DNA of 64,000 nucleotides from an uncultured Brachyspira sp. (GCF_934747485.1 NZ_CAKVGN010000001.1:46404-110403), one strand, 5' to 3'; counted from the stretch's first letter, positions 20,118 to 29,965 are shown. Notes: a model not told the origin generated them from the sequence alone. A program made the numbers and translations.

Positions 20118-20141
20118 GTTATAGTTTTTATAGACTATAAC
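20118..20141 (+). other. Hairpin in the rho leader
   Basis: GTTATAGT at 20118-20125 and ACTATAAC at 20134-20141 form a perfect eight-pair stem with an eight-base loop, 28 bases before the rho ATG. There is no T-run, so it is not a terminator. It may influence rho translation or stability; rho leaders are autoregulated in other bacteria, but this structure is not a known one. Confidence 0.45.
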
Positions 20142-20169
20142 TTACATATAAGGTTTATGGAGGTTCCTT

Positions 20170-21642
20170 ATGTCTGAAGATAACAATTTAGAGTTTTCTG
20201 CTGATGAAAATGTTGTGCCTTTGAAGAAGGTAAGAAAAGTAAGAAAAGTTGTTAGAAAGGTTGTTGCTAAAGTTCAAGAAGAAGAAAAAGAAGAAATTCC
20301 TACTACTAATGATGAAGATAATAATAAAGAGGAAGAGAATAGTAATAAAATTCAAAGACCTTTTGATGTACTTTATATTAGCCAATTAAGCGTTTTAACT
20401 TTTGACGAATTAATAGATTTTGCTGAAAATTACGGCATTAAGAAAGATACTAACAGCAATTTAAGAAGACAGGAATTAATGCATTTAATAGTAAAATCTC
20501 ATATTAATTTAGAAGGTAAAGTTGTTGCAGAAGGTACTTTAGAAACTTTGCAAGACGGATTTGGTTTCTTACGTTCTAAAAACACAAATTACTTAGTAGG
20601 TTCTGATGACATATATATCTCTCCTGCACAAATTAGACTTTTCGGACTTAGAACAGGAGACGTTATTAGCGGAGAAGTAAGACCTCCTAAAGATAATGCA
20701 GGTGAAAAGTTTTTTGCTTTACTTAGAATAGAATCTGTTAATGGCGAAAAACCTGATAATTTGCATAGAAGACCTTTATTTGATAAACTCACACCAATAT
20801 TTCCTAATGAAAGAATTAATTTAGAGTTTGCTCCAAATAAAATTTCTACTCGTATTATAAACTTAGTATCTCCTATAGGTAAAGGCCAGAGGGGATTAAT
20901 AGTAGCACCTCCTAAAGCTGGTAAAACTATGATGCTTCAAGAGATTGCTAATGCTATATGTAAAAACTATCCTGATATTAAACTTTTCATTCTTCTTATA
21001 GATGAGCGTCCTGAAGAGGTTACTGACATGAAAAGGCAAGTTCCAGAGGCTGAAGTTATAGCTTCTACTTTTGATGAACTTCCAGAGAAGCATTGTCAAG
21101 TTTCAGAGATGGTATTAGAGAAGGCTAAGAGATTAGTTGAAAATAAACATGATGTTGTAATTATATTAGATTCTATAACAAGACTTTCAAGGGCTTACAA
21201 CTTAGTAGTGCCTGCAAGCGGTAAGGTATTAACAGGAGGTGTAGATTCTAATGCACTTCATAAACCTAAAAAATTCTTCGGTGCTGCACGTAATATAGAA
21301 GAGGGCGGCTCTCTTACAATAATTGCTTCTGCTTTAGTTGATACTGGAAGTAAGATGGACGATTATATTTACGAAGAGTTTAAGGGTACTGGTAATATGG
21401 AGCTTCATTTAGAGAGGAAGTTTGCTAATAGAAGAATATTCCCTGCTATTGATATTGATTCTTCTTCTACTAGAAGAGATGATTTACTTCTTAATGAGGA
21501 AGAGCTTGCTAAGATGAATCTTGTTAGAAGCGTTCAGGGTCAGGGTATCAATATTGATGAATATGACTTTATTGAGAAGATGATAGCTAAAATGAAAAAT
21601 ACTAAAGATAATTCTGAGTTTTTAAAATTATTAAACTCATGA
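20170..21642 (+). CDS. rho: Transcription termination factor Rho
   Basis: The 490-residue hexameric RNA helicase has an extended charged N-terminus (about residues 15-60, rich in Lys/Arg then Glu/Asn), a Rho N-terminal domain, a cold-shock-like RNA-binding domain ([13 protein letters not shown] near residue 124) and a RecA-type motor. Walker A is PPKAGKTMM near residue 248, Walker B is [15 protein letters not shown], and the secondary RNA site is [21 protein letters not shown] (in pieces). It is longer than E. coli Rho (419) mostly because of the N-terminal insert. GGAGG precedes the ATG. Confidence 0.97.
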   Translation: MSEDNNLEFSADENVVPLKKVRKVRKVVRKVVAKVQEEEKEEIPTTNDEDNNKEEENSNKIQRPFDVLYISQLSVLTFDELIDFAENYGIKKDTNSNLRRQELMHLIVKSHINLEGKVVAEGTLETLQDGFGFLRSKNTNYLVGSDDIYISPAQIRLFGLRTGDVISGEVRPPKDNAGEKFFALLRIESVNGEKPDNLHRRPLFDKLTPIFPNERINLEFAPNKISTRIINLVSPIGKGQRGLIVAPPKAGKTMMLQEIANAICKNYPDIKLFILLIDERPEEVTDMKRQVPEAEVIASTFDELPEKHCQVSEMVLEKAKRLVENKHDVVIILDSITRLSRAYNLVVPASGKVLTGGVDSNALHKPKKFFGAARNIEEGGSLTIIASALVDTGSKMDDYIYEEFKGTGNMELHLERKFANRRIFPAIDIDSSSTRRDDLLLNEEELAKMNLVRSVQGQGINIDEYDFIEKMIAKMKNTKDNSEFLKLLNS

Positions 21643-21655
21643 GGTTTTAGTATAA

Positions 21656-22252
21656 ATGTCTGATAAATATGATGATGAGAGGCTATTTAAATTTTTTGTA
21701 GAGCATGGATATTTACCTCCAGATTATAAAAATAGTAAAGAATTAAATAAAGAAAGCAGAACTCTAAATAATAAAAAAGAAAATACTTCTAATCATTCAA
21801 TAAAGATAAGAGATAAAGAATACAAAGAAAATCTACAAGATAATAATAAAGAATATATTATAACTGAAGAAGAAAAGCTTTTATTTATAAATGCTGTTAA
21901 AAACCTTGATTGCAGCAATCATTCAAAAAAAGAGCTTCCAAAAAAGAATATAAAGTTTAAGCCAAATATAAAAAATGCTAATCCGAAAGAAAAAATAGAT
22001 TTGCATGGTCTTACAGCTGATAGGGCTTTAATTGAGGTAAAGCATTTTATCGGTGAATGCAAAAAAAATAAAATAAGCCCAATACTTATAATACATGGCA
22101 AAGGTTTTGGAAGCGAAAATAAAATACCGGTATTAAAAAACATAGTTGAATATTATATTGCCACAGAAGGCAAGCCTTATATAAAATATGCTTCAGATGC
22201 TCCAAGAGAATTAGGCGGTTCTGGAGCCAAAATAATTTATTTGAATTTATAA
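21656..22252 (+). CDS. Smr-domain protein
   Basis: The 198-residue protein has a charged, low-complexity N-terminal 110 residues and a C-terminal Smr domain. The domain shows DLHGLTADRALIEVKHFI (about residues 118-135) and the ILIIHGKGFGSENKIP motif, and ends with SDAPRELGGSGAKIIYL. Smr domains are nucleases, related to the C-terminal part of MutS2 and to factors that cleave mRNA at collided ribosomes. Function here is inferred only at domain level. It is 14 bases downstream of rho and probably cotranscribed. Confidence 0.85.
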   Translation: MSDKYDDERLFKFFVEHGYLPPDYKNSKELNKESRTLNNKKENTSNHSIKIRDKEYKENLQDNNKEYIITEEEKLLFINAVKNLDCSNHSKKELPKKNIKFKPNIKNANPKEKIDLHGLTADRALIEVKHFIGECKKNKISPILIIHGKGFGSENKIPVLKNIVEYYIATEGKPYIKYASDAPRELGGSGAKIIYLNL

Positions 22253-22299
22253 TTATATAGTATAAAATTATGATATATTTTTATAAAAGGAATTATAAA

Positions 22300-22890
22300 A
22301 TGAAAAGTTTTTTAAAAGAAGAATTATTTTGGATTAGAAAACCTAAAAAAATATTAATTGATGATGAGAAAATAGAAATATATACAGAGCCTAATACAGA
22401 CCTTTGGCAGAGAACATATTATGGCTTTCAAAATGACAATGCTCCTGTACTCCAAACAAAAACGAGTGATAAATATTTTTCTTTTGTAGTAAATATAAAA
22501 TTTGAAACTAATCATCTTTTTGAACAGGCTGGAGTTGCAATTTATATAGATAGCGAAAACTGGTTTAAAGCTTCTGTAGAATATGAGAATAAAAGTTTTC
22601 AACGTTTAGGAAGTGTTGTTACCAATAATGGATATTCTGATTGGGCTACTACAGATATAGATGTATCTATAAAGGATATATGGTTTAGATTAAGCAGAAG
22701 AGAAAAAGATTTTTATATTGAATATAGTTTAGATAATAAAGACTATCATCAGATGCGTATGTTTCATTTGTTTAAAGCAGATAAAGAAATACCTTTTGGA
22801 ATATATGCTTGCAGTCCGGGAGATTCATCTTTTAGAGCAGTATTTTCAGATATGCATATAACAGAATGTAAATGGCTTGAGCATAAATAA
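22300..22890 (+). CDS. DUF1349 family protein (lectin-like fold)
   Basis: The 196-residue soluble protein matches the DUF1349 family, which has a concanavalin-like beta-sandwich: DLWQRTYYGF, FEQAGVAIYIDSENWFKASVEY, and IPFGIYACSPGDSSFRAVFSDM are characteristic. I start it at ATG 22300, preceded by AAAAGG at 22285-22290; an upstream ATG at 22270 has no ribosome binding site. There is no signal peptide. Biochemical function of the family is not established. It lies between the Smr gene and dnaX. Confidence 0.82.
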   Translation: MKSFLKEELFWIRKPKKILIDDEKIEIYTEPNTDLWQRTYYGFQNDNAPVLQTKTSDKYFSFVVNIKFETNHLFEQAGVAIYIDSENWFKASVEYENKSFQRLGSVVTNNGYSDWATTDIDVSIKDIWFRLSRREKDFYIEYSLDNKDYHQMRMFHLFKADKEIPFGIYACSPGDSSFRAVFSDMHITECKWLEHK

Positions 22891-22961
22891 AAATTGACAA
22901 ATAAATATAGTTTGTTAAAATAATTTTAAACAATACAAAAAATATATGGAATATTATCAAT

Positions 22962-24527
22962 ATGGCTGAAAACTATAAAGTAATAGCAAGAAAATATCGT
23001 CCTCAAACTTTTGAAGAGGTAATAGGGCAGGAACATATTACAAAAACAATATCTAAAAGTATAGCACAAAAGAAAATAGCACATGCTTATCTTTTTTCTG
23101 GTGCTCATGGTGTAGGTAAAACATCTCTTGCAAGAATTATAGCTAAAGCCTTAAACTGTGTTAATGGACCCACAGATAAACCTTGCGGAGTTTGTCCTTC
23201 TTGTACTCAAATAGAAAACGGTACTCCTTTAGATGTTATTGAAATAGACGGTGCAAGCAACAGAGGTATAGAAAACATAAGAACAATAATAGAAAATGTA
23301 CGTATATCGCCTGTTGCTGGTAAGTACAAAGTATATATTATAGATGAGGTTCATCAGATTACCAACGAGGCTTTTAATGCCTTACTTAAAACATTAGAAG
23401 AGCCGCCTGCTCATGTTGTGTTTATACTTGCTACAACTGAAGCAGACAGGGTTCTTCCTACAATAAGAAGCCGATGTCAGCAGTATATTTTTAAGTCTTT
23501 GGGTATAGAGGATTTAGAGAAGATTCTTAAAGGCATTTTAGACAAAGAAAATATTTCATATGATGATGAGGCTATATTTTTGATAGCGAAGCAGGCAAGG
23601 GGTTCTGTACGCGACAGTGAAACAATATTAGAGAAGATGATAGCCTATACTGCAGACAAGAAGCATATTACAAGTGCTGATGTTATAGCTGTAGTTGGTG
23701 GAAATAATTTTTCTTTTGTTAAAGAGTTTTTTGATGTAATGATTTCAAAAGACAAAAAAAATTATTTTCAATTTGTTAAAAAACTTTTTGAAGAGTCTGT
23801 TGATCCAAGAACATTTATTAATAATTTAATTGATTATATGCGTGTTGTGTTAATGATAAAAAGCGGTATTGATGATATTAAATTATTAGAGATAACAGAA
23901 AATGAGAGAGATGATTTAAAAACTTTTGCCAGCAATTATAGTGATGATGAGATAGAGAGAATACTTGATTATATATTAAATGTAGAAGAGCGTATAAGAA
24001 ATGCTTCTAATGCGAGAGTTATATTTGAGATGCGTATGCTTTTGCTTCTTGATACAGACAATTTAATTCGCCCTGTGGATATTATATCTTCAAACAATGT
24101 TCAAGCTATTTCTGACGCTAATGAAGACTATGGGCTTAGTAATGATAATGTTTCAAAACCAAAAGAGAATAATAACGCTCCTAAACCAGCATATGATGTT
24201 CCTCTTAGCCCAAATGACAAAAGGCATATATTCTACAATAAAATACTTTCATATGTTGAAACAGAAAGCCCAACAATATATTCTTTGTTATCTCAAGGAA
24301 ACCCGATAGAAAGCAAAGGTGCCACATTAATAGTAGCTATTCCAGAGCATATTTACGATATGGTTCAATCTGATAAAAGAATATCAGCCTTAATAGCAAG
24401 TGCAATACCAAGATTCACTAAAAATAAAGATGTAGCAATACAATTTCAGAAGGCAGTAGAAGGCAATGTTATAGACAAATTAAAAACACGTCTTCAGGCA
24501 ACAGAGGTGGACGAGAGTTCTTTATAA
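22962..24527 (+). CDS. dnaX: DNA polymerase III subunit gamma/tau
   Basis: The 521-residue clamp-loader ATPase has Walker A GAHGVGKTS (about residues 45-53), a zinc module with Cys in CVNG...CGVCPSC, Walker B IIDEVHQ, and the SRC sensor in TIRSRCQQY. Domain III and a C-terminal tau-like region follow. The protein loads the beta sliding clamp. The reading frame is intact to the end; I saw no convincing slippery site for a gamma product. A TTGACA element near 22893 upstream may be the promoter. Confidence 0.95.
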   Translation: MAENYKVIARKYRPQTFEEVIGQEHITKTISKSIAQKKIAHAYLFSGAHGVGKTSLARIIAKALNCVNGPTDKPCGVCPSCTQIENGTPLDVIEIDGASNRGIENIRTIIENVRISPVAGKYKVYIIDEVHQITNEAFNALLKTLEEPPAHVVFILATTEADRVLPTIRSRCQQYIFKSLGIEDLEKILKGILDKENISYDDEAIFLIAKQARGSVRDSETILEKMIAYTADKKHITSADVIAVVGGNNFSFVKEFFDVMISKDKKNYFQFVKKLFEESVDPRTFINNLIDYMRVVLMIKSGIDDIKLLEITENERDDLKTFASNYSDDEIERILDYILNVEERIRNASNARVIFEMRMLLLLDTDNLIRPVDIISSNNVQAISDANEDYGLSNDNVSKPKENNNAPKPAYDVPLSPNDKRHIFYNKILSYVETESPTIYSLLSQGNPIESKGATLIVAIPEHIYDMVQSDKRISALIASAIPRFTKNKDVAIQFQKAVEGNVIDKLKTRLQATEVDESSL

Positions 24528-24603
24528 GTAATTTTTAAATAAACTATTTTTTAGTGTATAAAAAATAAGATATGTTAAAAATTTTAGTTTTGTTATTTTT
24601 TAT

Positions 24604-24658
24604 TGTTCTTTTCCCGCCTTCGCTCTGCGGACTTCGTCAAAGAAGCAAAAAGTGCAAA
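24604..24658 (+). repeat. Dispersed CCCGCC-type palindromic repeat, copy 1
   Basis: The stretch TTGTTCTTTTCCCGCCTTCG through GACTTCGTCAAAGAAGC to AAAAAGTGCAAA is nearly identical to 58344-58400 and related, in shortened form, to 51484-51515 and 51714-51756. The G+C-rich core stands out from the AT-rich surroundings. It has no coding role that I can see. Confidence 0.75.
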
Positions 24659-24695
24659 ATTAATATTTGTTATATTTTTTACTATAATTAAAAAT

Positions 24696-24828
24696 TAAAC
24701 TTTTGTATAATTTATTAAAATATACAAAAATGATAACATATGATTGCAGTAAATACCAATTAGTTATATTTTTTAATTTGGCAGAATTAACTTTTAATTA
24801 AAAAAAATATAATTAAATACAAATAAAA
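24696..24828 (+). repeat. 130-base dispersed repeat, copy 1
   Basis: About 130 bases from AAAC at 24696 to AAATAAAA near 24828 align, with few mismatches and one short indel, to 31505-31636. Shared blocks include AAAATATACAAAAATGATAA, ATATGATTGCA, AATTAGTT and GCAGAATTAACTTTTAAT. The left end of this copy contains an inverted repeat, TTTTGTAT and ATACAAAA. Confidence 0.8.
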
Positions 24829-24857
24829 AAAAGAGCCTATAGTATTTCTATAAGCTC
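24827..24857 (-). terminator. Intrinsic terminator of the first outer-membrane protein gene
   Basis: In the minus-strand RNA, GAGCTTATAG and CTATAGGCTC form a ten-pair stem (24833-24857) followed by a run of eight U. The one non-Watson-Crick position is G-U only in the minus-strand RNA, which fits the leftward gene ending at 24880. Confidence 0.85.
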
Positions 24858-24879
24858 CTTTAATTTTTTCAACTATTTT

Positions 24880-25521
24880 TTAAAATCTCACACCTAATTG
24901 TGCACCCAAATCTACACTAGAAAGTTTGAAATTATAACTTTTGCTTTCCATAAAAGGAATATCATAAGCAATGTAAATACCTGCTGTTAAATTAAGCTGT
25001 AATATAAAATCGAGCATAACTTTTACATAAGGTATAAAAGGCTTATTAAACTCTTTATAAATATTTTTTGTATCATACATGCTCGCCTGACCTATGCCGT
25101 CAGCACCATCTCTCTGATACATAAGACCTGCTATAGGAAACTTGAAACCTCCTCCAACTCCTAAAGATACAAATCCAATATCAATTCTTGGTAATAACCC
25201 TAAATTAAAACTATCAAAAGAAGCACCATATCTTCCGCTTTGAGATTTTAAGCCGAAAGCAAATACATCTTTTTGATAACCAATATCAAATCCAATTCCT
25301 AAACCTATATTGCTGATTCCAAAATAATATCCCGGTATAACATGAATTCCAAATTCAAAGCCAGCATCGGCTTTAGTATATTTGGAAGCATCTGTTCCTG
25401 TATATGTTCCTAAACTTACGCCGAAAGGAAATAGTACATTCACTTCAAAACCTGTTTTTGCCATCAAATTTCCGCTTAATGCAATTACTAATAAACTTGC
25501 AATTATCACTGCTTTTTTCAT
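24880..25521 (-). CDS. Predicted outer-membrane beta-barrel protein, paralogue A
   Basis: The 213-residue protein has a clear signal peptide (MKKAVIIASLLVIALSGNLMA, cleavage after AMA-like LMA near residue 21) and then alternating strands rich in Gly and aromatics (GFEFGIHVIPGYYFG, GLGIGFDIGYQ), ending in GAQLGVRF with a terminal Phe, the usual signal for outer-membrane barrel insertion. It is homologous along its length to the next gene. Similar small barrels occur in spirochaetes; the exact role (porin, adhesin) is not known. It has its own terminator at 24827-24857. Confidence 0.75.
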   Translation of the reverse strand: MKKAVIIASLLVIALSGNLMAKTGFEVNVLFPFGVSLGTYTGTDASKYTKADAGFEFGIHVIPGYYFGISNIGLGIGFDIGYQKDVFAFGLKSQSGRYGASFDSFNLGLLPRIDIGFVSLGVGGGFKFPIAGLMYQRDGADGIGQASMYDTKNIYKEFNKPFIPYVKVMLDFILQLNLTAGIYIAYDIPFMESKSYNFKLSSVDLGAQLGVRF

Positions 25522-25601
25522 TTTTTATAATCCTTTATATTGTATGTACTATTTTTTATAGTCGGAAATAGTAATAATCTATTTATAATAAAAAAACTAT
25601 T

Positions 25602-25636
25602 AAAAAAAGGAATACATATTATTAAATATGCATTCC
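25602..25636 (-). terminator. Intrinsic terminator of the second outer-membrane protein gene
   Basis: In the minus-strand RNA, GGAATGCATATT and AATATGTATTCC form a 12-pair stem (25609-25636, one G-U) with a four-base loop, followed by a run of U (25602-25608). It lies 28 bases after the stop of the gene at 25664. Confidence 0.85.
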
Positions 25637-25663
25637 TTAAATATTATTTTTAATTAATTTTTA

Positions 25664-26308
25664 TTAGAATCTTAATCCAATTTCTCCGCCTAAATCAAAT
25701 GAAGACATTTTAATATTATTATTAGGGTCTTTATATTCTACCAAAGGTATATCATAAGAAGCATATATACCTAAAACTAGGTTATAAGGCAATAAGAAAT
25801 CAACAACCCCTTTTACATAAGGTATATAAGGATTTTTAAAAGTATCTTTAAGTCTTTTATAATCATATCCTTGAGAAGTGTACCCTCCGTCACTTTCTCT
25901 AAAGTAACTGCTTCCTGCTAAAGGTATTTTTACACCAGCACCTACACCTATTGATACAAACCAAACATCTATTCTAGGAAGTATTCCTACCATTAAGCTA
26001 TCGAAAGTTAATCCGCCTTTTGATTTTTCATCAATAACTGCTTTGAAAGCAAACACATCTCTATTATATCCTAAATCCAATCCTAAACCAAATGATAAAT
26101 ACTCAAACCCAAAATAATATGCAGGCTGTACATGAACACCAAATTCAAATCCAGTATCAGATTTTACATGTTGAGCTTCATTTCCGCTGAAACTGCTGAA
26201 ACTTGCTCCAAGCGGTACTATTAACCCTAAACCAAATCCTGTTTTAGCCATAAGTCCGCTGCTTATGCTCATTACTAATATACTTGTTATTATAATTAAT
26301 TTTTTCAT
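25664..26308 (-). CDS. Predicted outer-membrane beta-barrel protein, paralogue B
   Basis: The 214-residue protein starts with a signal peptide (MKKLIIITSILVMSISSGLMA) and is a full-length homologue of the gene at 24880: shared blocks are KTGF, TGFEFGVHVQPAYYFG, RDVFAFK, PRIDVWFVSIGVGAGVKIPLAG, NPYIPYVKGVVDFLL and a C-terminal Phe after GGEIGLR. The two genes form a tandem pair that has diverged well beyond recent duplication. Each has its own terminator, so they are separately transcribed. Location in the outer membrane is inferred; ligand and role are unknown. Confidence 0.75.
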   Translation of the reverse strand: MKKLIIITSILVMSISSGLMAKTGFGLGLIVPLGASFSSFSGNEAQHVKSDTGFEFGVHVQPAYYFGFEYLSFGLGLDLGYNRDVFAFKAVIDEKSKGGLTFDSLMVGILPRIDVWFVSIGVGAGVKIPLAGSSYFRESDGGYTSQGYDYKRLKDTFKNPYIPYVKGVVDFLLPYNLVLGIYASYDIPLVEYKDPNNNIKMSSFDLGGEIGLRF

Positions 26309-26834
26309 TTTGTTTCTTTCTCCTAAAAAATGTATCTATATATTAAATTATAGTAATTAAAAAAATAAACCATATATAATTTACTTTTTGTTTATTTTTT
26401 CTATATACAATAATGTTATCTGAATAATTACTGTTTATATTGTAAGATTATTCTAACTTTTTTGCAAGCTATTTTTCTTATATGTACTACAAAATATATT
26501 CATAAAATAATGCACATCTTATACTGCATAATATATAAAAAATATGATGTATTTGAAATTTTAATTTTTCAATTTTTTTATGTTTCTTTTTCTGCTGTTA
26601 CGCACCCAAACTGGAAGTATATTTTGTTGTAATCAAAGACTTCTTTCAGTTGGCATAAAATTAGTTGGTCAAAGAATTATAAAGTGCTATTTATACTAAA
26701 TTTATATAAACTGTTAATAATTTTATTATATTAATTTTTATTTTATAATATTTATTAAGCATCATTTAATTTATGAACTAAGTATTAAAAGCTAATATTT
26801 GTTATTAACTTTTAATACTTTAAACTTAATGATT
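26309..26834. other. Non-coding gap between GH32 gene and outer-membrane gene
   Basis: About 525 bases, mostly A+T. A less AT-rich stretch at about 26590-26680 (around GCTGTTACGCACCCAAACTGG) may be a decayed repeat or gene remnant, but no frame is open and I recognise nothing. A hairpin with a 12-pair stem, AAGTATTAAAAG at 26780-26791 and CTTTTAATACTT at 26809-26820, lies just after the GH32 stop and may define that mRNA end although it lacks a good U-run. Confidence 0.5.
26780..26820 (-). terminator. Possible transcript-end hairpin after the GH32 gene
   Basis: AAGTATTAAAAG and CTTTTAATACTT pair perfectly over 12 bases around a 17-base loop, 15 bases downstream of the GH32 stop codon. No U-run follows in either direction, so termination strength is doubtful. 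Confidence 0.4.
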
Positions 26835-28187
26835 TTAAATACTATAAATATTTAAATTATTTAATTCATTTTTATTTATAAATATATTATCTCCCAAAGG
26901 AGAAACTGTAAATGAAGAAGTTTTCTCACCTCTATTAATAAATATCTCTACAACTGATATATCTGATATTATTCTAACATCATCGCCTGATTTAGCTTTT
27001 ATTTCTATCTTTTCAAGTCCTGACATTCCATTATATTTTACATCTTTTCTGTCTATAGTTAATAGAGAATTATTTTTATCATAATTTAAATATAAACCTT
27101 TTTTGCTGCTGTCGGCAAATAAAGTAATATCAAAATTATCTTTTATTTTAAACTCTATATCATAAAGGTTTTTAGTATTATTAAAATCGTTTAATGCCCC
27201 TTTTCTTTCATTTTCAAATTCTTTTACAGGATAAGTTTTAAATACGTTATTTTCTACAAAACATTCTCTCGGTATAGTCATCATTCCGCAAAACTCATTG
27301 TCATCAAATGGCTTTATCATTCTTATCCAGCCTATAATGATTCTTCTTTCTTTGTTTTGTTTATCATCATAATAGTTGAAAGTTTGAGGAGCATATATCT
27401 CTAAAGAGTCATCTATTAAACCTTTATTTGCTATATTGAAATTAAAATTATTAAAATCCATCTTTCCTAATAAATACATAGAAATATTCGGATATTCTTT
27501 ACTTCCAGCACCCATAGGAGAGAATACTAAAACATCATTATTATCTATTTCAAAAAAGTCAGGACATTCCCAACCCCAGCCAAATTCATTGCTTTCCCAT
27601 TTTCCTTCAAATTCCCAAGTATTTAAATCATTACTCTTATAAAATATTAAACTTCCATTTTTATAATTTTCAGTATTTCCCAAAACTATTCTATAAAAAC
27701 CATTTTTAGTTTTAAATACCTTAGGGTCTCTAACATGAACATCATGCATATATCTTGTATCTATTTCTATAACAGGAGGCAATATTTTTTTAAATGTATA
27801 TCCGCCGTCTTCTGAAATAGCATGTATTTGACATGGTGTAAATCCGTTTGGATCATCTTGAACAGGTATATTATATTCATTATATTTTATTTTATGATAT
27901 TTCACACCAGTATAGAATATGTGTAATTTTCCATCTTTTTCTATAGCACTTCCTGAAAAACATCCGTCTTTGTCATATTCATTGTCATATTTTAATGCTA
28001 TATCTTCATGATTCCAATTTATCATATCTTTGCTTGTAGCATGTCCCCAATGCATACAGCCCCAGCAAATGCCAAATGGGTTATATTGATAATACAAATG
28101 AAATAATCCATTATGATAGCATAGTCCATTAGGGTCATTCATCCAATTAGATTTTGGTGTGAAATGGTATTTTGGTCTTAATTTCAT
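26835..28187 (-). CDS. GH32 beta-fructofuranosidase / sucrose(-6-phosphate) hydrolase
   Basis: The 450-residue cytoplasmic enzyme has the three GH32 signatures: WMNDPNG near residues 15-21 (Asp nucleophile), RDPKVF (transition-state Asp) and WECPDFF (Glu acid/base), followed by a C-terminal beta-sandwich (SVVEIFINRGEKTSSFTVSP, in pieces). I start it at ATG 28187, since GAAGGA precedes it; the longer TTG start overlaps that site. It hydrolyses beta-fructosides such as sucrose or short fructans. As the last gene of an operon with a sugar ABC importer it would act on unphosphorylated sugar, so sucrose-6-phosphate may not be its real substrate. Confidence 0.88.
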   Translation of the reverse strand: MKLRPKYHFTPKSNWMNDPNGLCYHNGLFHLYYQYNPFGICWGCMHWGHATSKDMINWNHEDIALKYDNEYDKDGCFSGSAIEKDGKLHIFYTGVKYHKIKYNEYNIPVQDDPNGFTPCQIHAISEDGGYTFKKILPPVIEIDTRYMHDVHVRDPKVFKTKNGFYRIVLGNTENYKNGSLIFYKSNDLNTWEFEGKWESNEFGWGWECPDFFEIDNNDVLVFSPMGAGSKEYPNISMYLLGKMDFNNFNFNIANKGLIDDSLEIYAPQTFNYYDDKQNKERRIIIGWIRMIKPFDDNEFCGMMTIPRECFVENNVFKTYPVKEFENERKGALNDFNNTKNLYDIEFKIKDNFDITLFADSSKKGLYLNYDKNNSLLTIDRKDVKYNGMSGLEKIEIKAKSGDDVRIISDISVVEIFINRGEKTSSFTVSPLGDNIFINKNELNNLNIYSI

Positions 28188-28222
28188 TTTAAATTCCTTC
28201 AATTAATTTTTTTATTGTTTAA

Positions 28223-29077
28223 TTAACCTTTTGCAGAAACGTGTGCTATACCTTTTACTATATATTTTTGACATACAGAATATATTATTACCATTGGTAT
28301 AGTTATAATTGTTAAAGCAGCCATAACTTGACCCGTATACACAGGGTTAACAGACATAAATGATTGTAAACCAACTTGTACAGTTTGCTTATCAACATCA
28401 CTGAATACCATTATTGCCCATAAGAAATCATTCCATACACCAATAAAGCTAAATATTGCAACAGTTGCAAAAGCTGATTTACAGTTAGGCAATATTACTA
28501 AAAAATAGGTTTGAATTGCATTAGTTCCATCTATTTTTGCCGCCTCTTCAAGTTCTTTCGGTAATGATATGAAAAATTGTCTAAATAAAAATATGTTCAT
28601 AGCACTAACAATAAATGGGAATATATATCCAAAAGTAGTATTTACCCCTTTAAGACCTCTTACTATTAAATATAAAGGCACCATAGTAGTTTCAGTAGGA
28701 ATAATCATAGTTGCTATAATGAAAGACATAATCACATTTTTAAAAGGCATTTTCATTCTTGAGAGAGAATAACCTGCTAAAGAGTTTAAAAGACAAGAAA
28801 TAAACATAGCTATTAAAGAGTATTTTAAACTGTTTAAAAGATATCCTACCATATTAAATCTTTCATTTAATTCTATATAATTGTTAAACCATTGATTTAT
28901 TGGAGTTAAAGGCGGTAAGAAAGCTTTTATTGAACTTAAATCTTCAAATATTTGAGCCTCTGGTTTTATGGAACTAACAAACATCCATATCATAGGAAAT
29001 ATAAAAAGTAAAGCTAACGGTAAAACACATATAAAGAATAAAATTCTTTTTATTAAAATAATATTTTTTTTATTCAT
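28223..29077 (-). CDS. Sugar ABC transporter permease (MalG type)
   Basis: The 284-residue inner-membrane protein has six hydrophobic segments and the coupling loop EAAKIDGTNAIQTYFLVILPNCKSA (EAA motif, in pieces, about residues 190-215). It pairs with the permease encoded just upstream (13-base gap) to form the channel of a carbohydrate importer (CUT1 family). No ATPase gene is in the operon. The GH32 gene follows after 35 bases, which points to a beta-fructoside as cargo. Confidence 0.9.
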   Translation of the reverse strand: MNKKNIILIKRILFFICVLPLALLFIFPMIWMFVSSIKPEAQIFEDLSSIKAFLPPLTPINQWFNNYIELNERFNMVGYLLNSLKYSLIAMFISCLLNSLAGYSLSRMKMPFKNVIMSFIIATMIIPTETTMVPLYLIVRGLKGVNTTFGYIFPFIVSAMNIFLFRQFFISLPKELEEAAKIDGTNAIQTYFLVILPNCKSAFATVAIFSFIGVWNDFLWAIMVFSDVDKQTVQVGLQSFMSVNPVYTGQVMAALTIITIPMVIIYSVCQKYIVKGIAHVSAKG

Positions 29078-29089
29078 AACAATACCTCA

Positions 29090-29965
29090 TTAATCATTTA
29101 AGTTTTTAGAGACTTTTTGCTGTATTATAGAAATAATAACTACCATAATGATAAACAATACAGAAATAGCAGAAGCATATCCTACATTTCTAAATCTGAA
29201 TCCGTTTTCAAATATATAGAATAGTATTGTTTTTGTGCTATTTAAAGGACCTCCATTAGTCATTATCATAGGCTGAACTATCAATTTAAATGCTTGTATT
29301 GTTATTGTGATAAAAATAAAATAGAATGTGTTTCTTAAATTCGGAATAGTTATATATAAAAACTGCTGCCATTTTGAGGCACCGTCTATTGAAGAAGCTT
29401 CATATAATTGCGGAGGTATATTTTTTAAACCTGCAAGTAAAATAAGCATTTGAGTTCCGCAGCCTTGCCATGCTGATATTAATATTATAGACGGCATAGC
29501 TTGTTTAGTTGAAAATAAAAACTGCTGTGGGGCTATTCCTATTTTACCAATCATACTATTTAAAAGCCCATTGCTTGGATTTAATATAATCATCCATAAA
29601 GCAGATATAACAGCTAATGACATTATTGTTGGGCTGAAAAACGCAACTTTAAAAAATATAGTTTCTTTAAACGATCTATTAATTAATAAGGCAAAAATAA
29701 ATCCTAATAAAGTTTGCAAAGGTACTACAAAAATAACAAAATAAAATGTATTTAATATTGATTTACTTACTAATTCATCTTTAAATGCATTTACATAATT
29801 TTCTACACCTATAAATGTTTTTGCATTAGGTCTTAACATATTATAGTCTAAAAAACTATAGTAAAAGGTGTAAAGAAGCGGACCAACAACAGTAATCAAT
29901 ATAACTATTAAACCGGGAGCTAAAAATGCAATAGCAGCAAGCATTTCTTTTTTATTAGATTTCAT
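29090..29965 (-). CDS. Sugar ABC transporter permease (MalF type)
   Basis: The 291-residue inner-membrane protein has six membrane segments and the coupling loop YEASSIDGASKWQQFLYITIPNL (in pieces, near residue 190). It is the MalF/UgpA-type partner of the following permease. It starts about 70 bases after the binding-protein gene, beyond a strong hairpin with a U-rich tail that would lower its expression relative to that of the binding protein. Confidence 0.9.
   Translation of the reverse strand: MKSNKKEMLAAIAFLAPGLIVILITVVGPLLYTFYYSFLDYNMLRPNAKTFIGVENYVNAFKDELVSKSILNTFYFVIFVVPLQTLLGFIFALLINRSFKETIFFKVAFFSPTIMSLAVISALWMIILNPSNGLLNSMIGKIGIAPQQFLFSTKQAMPSIILISAWQGCGTQMLILLAGLKNIPPQLYEASSIDGASKWQQFLYITIPNLRNTFYFIFITITIQAFKLIVQPMIMTNGGPLNSTKTILFYIFENGFRFRNVGYASAISVLFIIMVVIISIIQQKVSKNLND

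Larger units (their letters stand above)
24528..24879. other. Intergenic region with two dispersed repeats and a terminator
   Basis: The gap between convergent dnaX and the outer-membrane gene holds, in order, an AT-only nine-pair hairpin (24545-24567, weak), a copy of the CCCGCC-type repeat (24604-24658), a copy of the 130-base repeat shared with the mmdA upstream region (24696-24828), and a terminator for the leftward gene (24827-24857). No gene is seen. Confidence 0.6.

Noticed and set aside
22962..24527. Programmed frameshift in dnaX producing gamma.
   Set aside because: I saw no A-rich slippery heptamer followed by a hairpin that was convincing against the A-rich background.
26590..26680. 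A gene remnant in the G+C-richer stretch of the 26.3-26.8 kb gap.
   Set aside because: No frame on either strand remains open long enough, and no motif was recognised.
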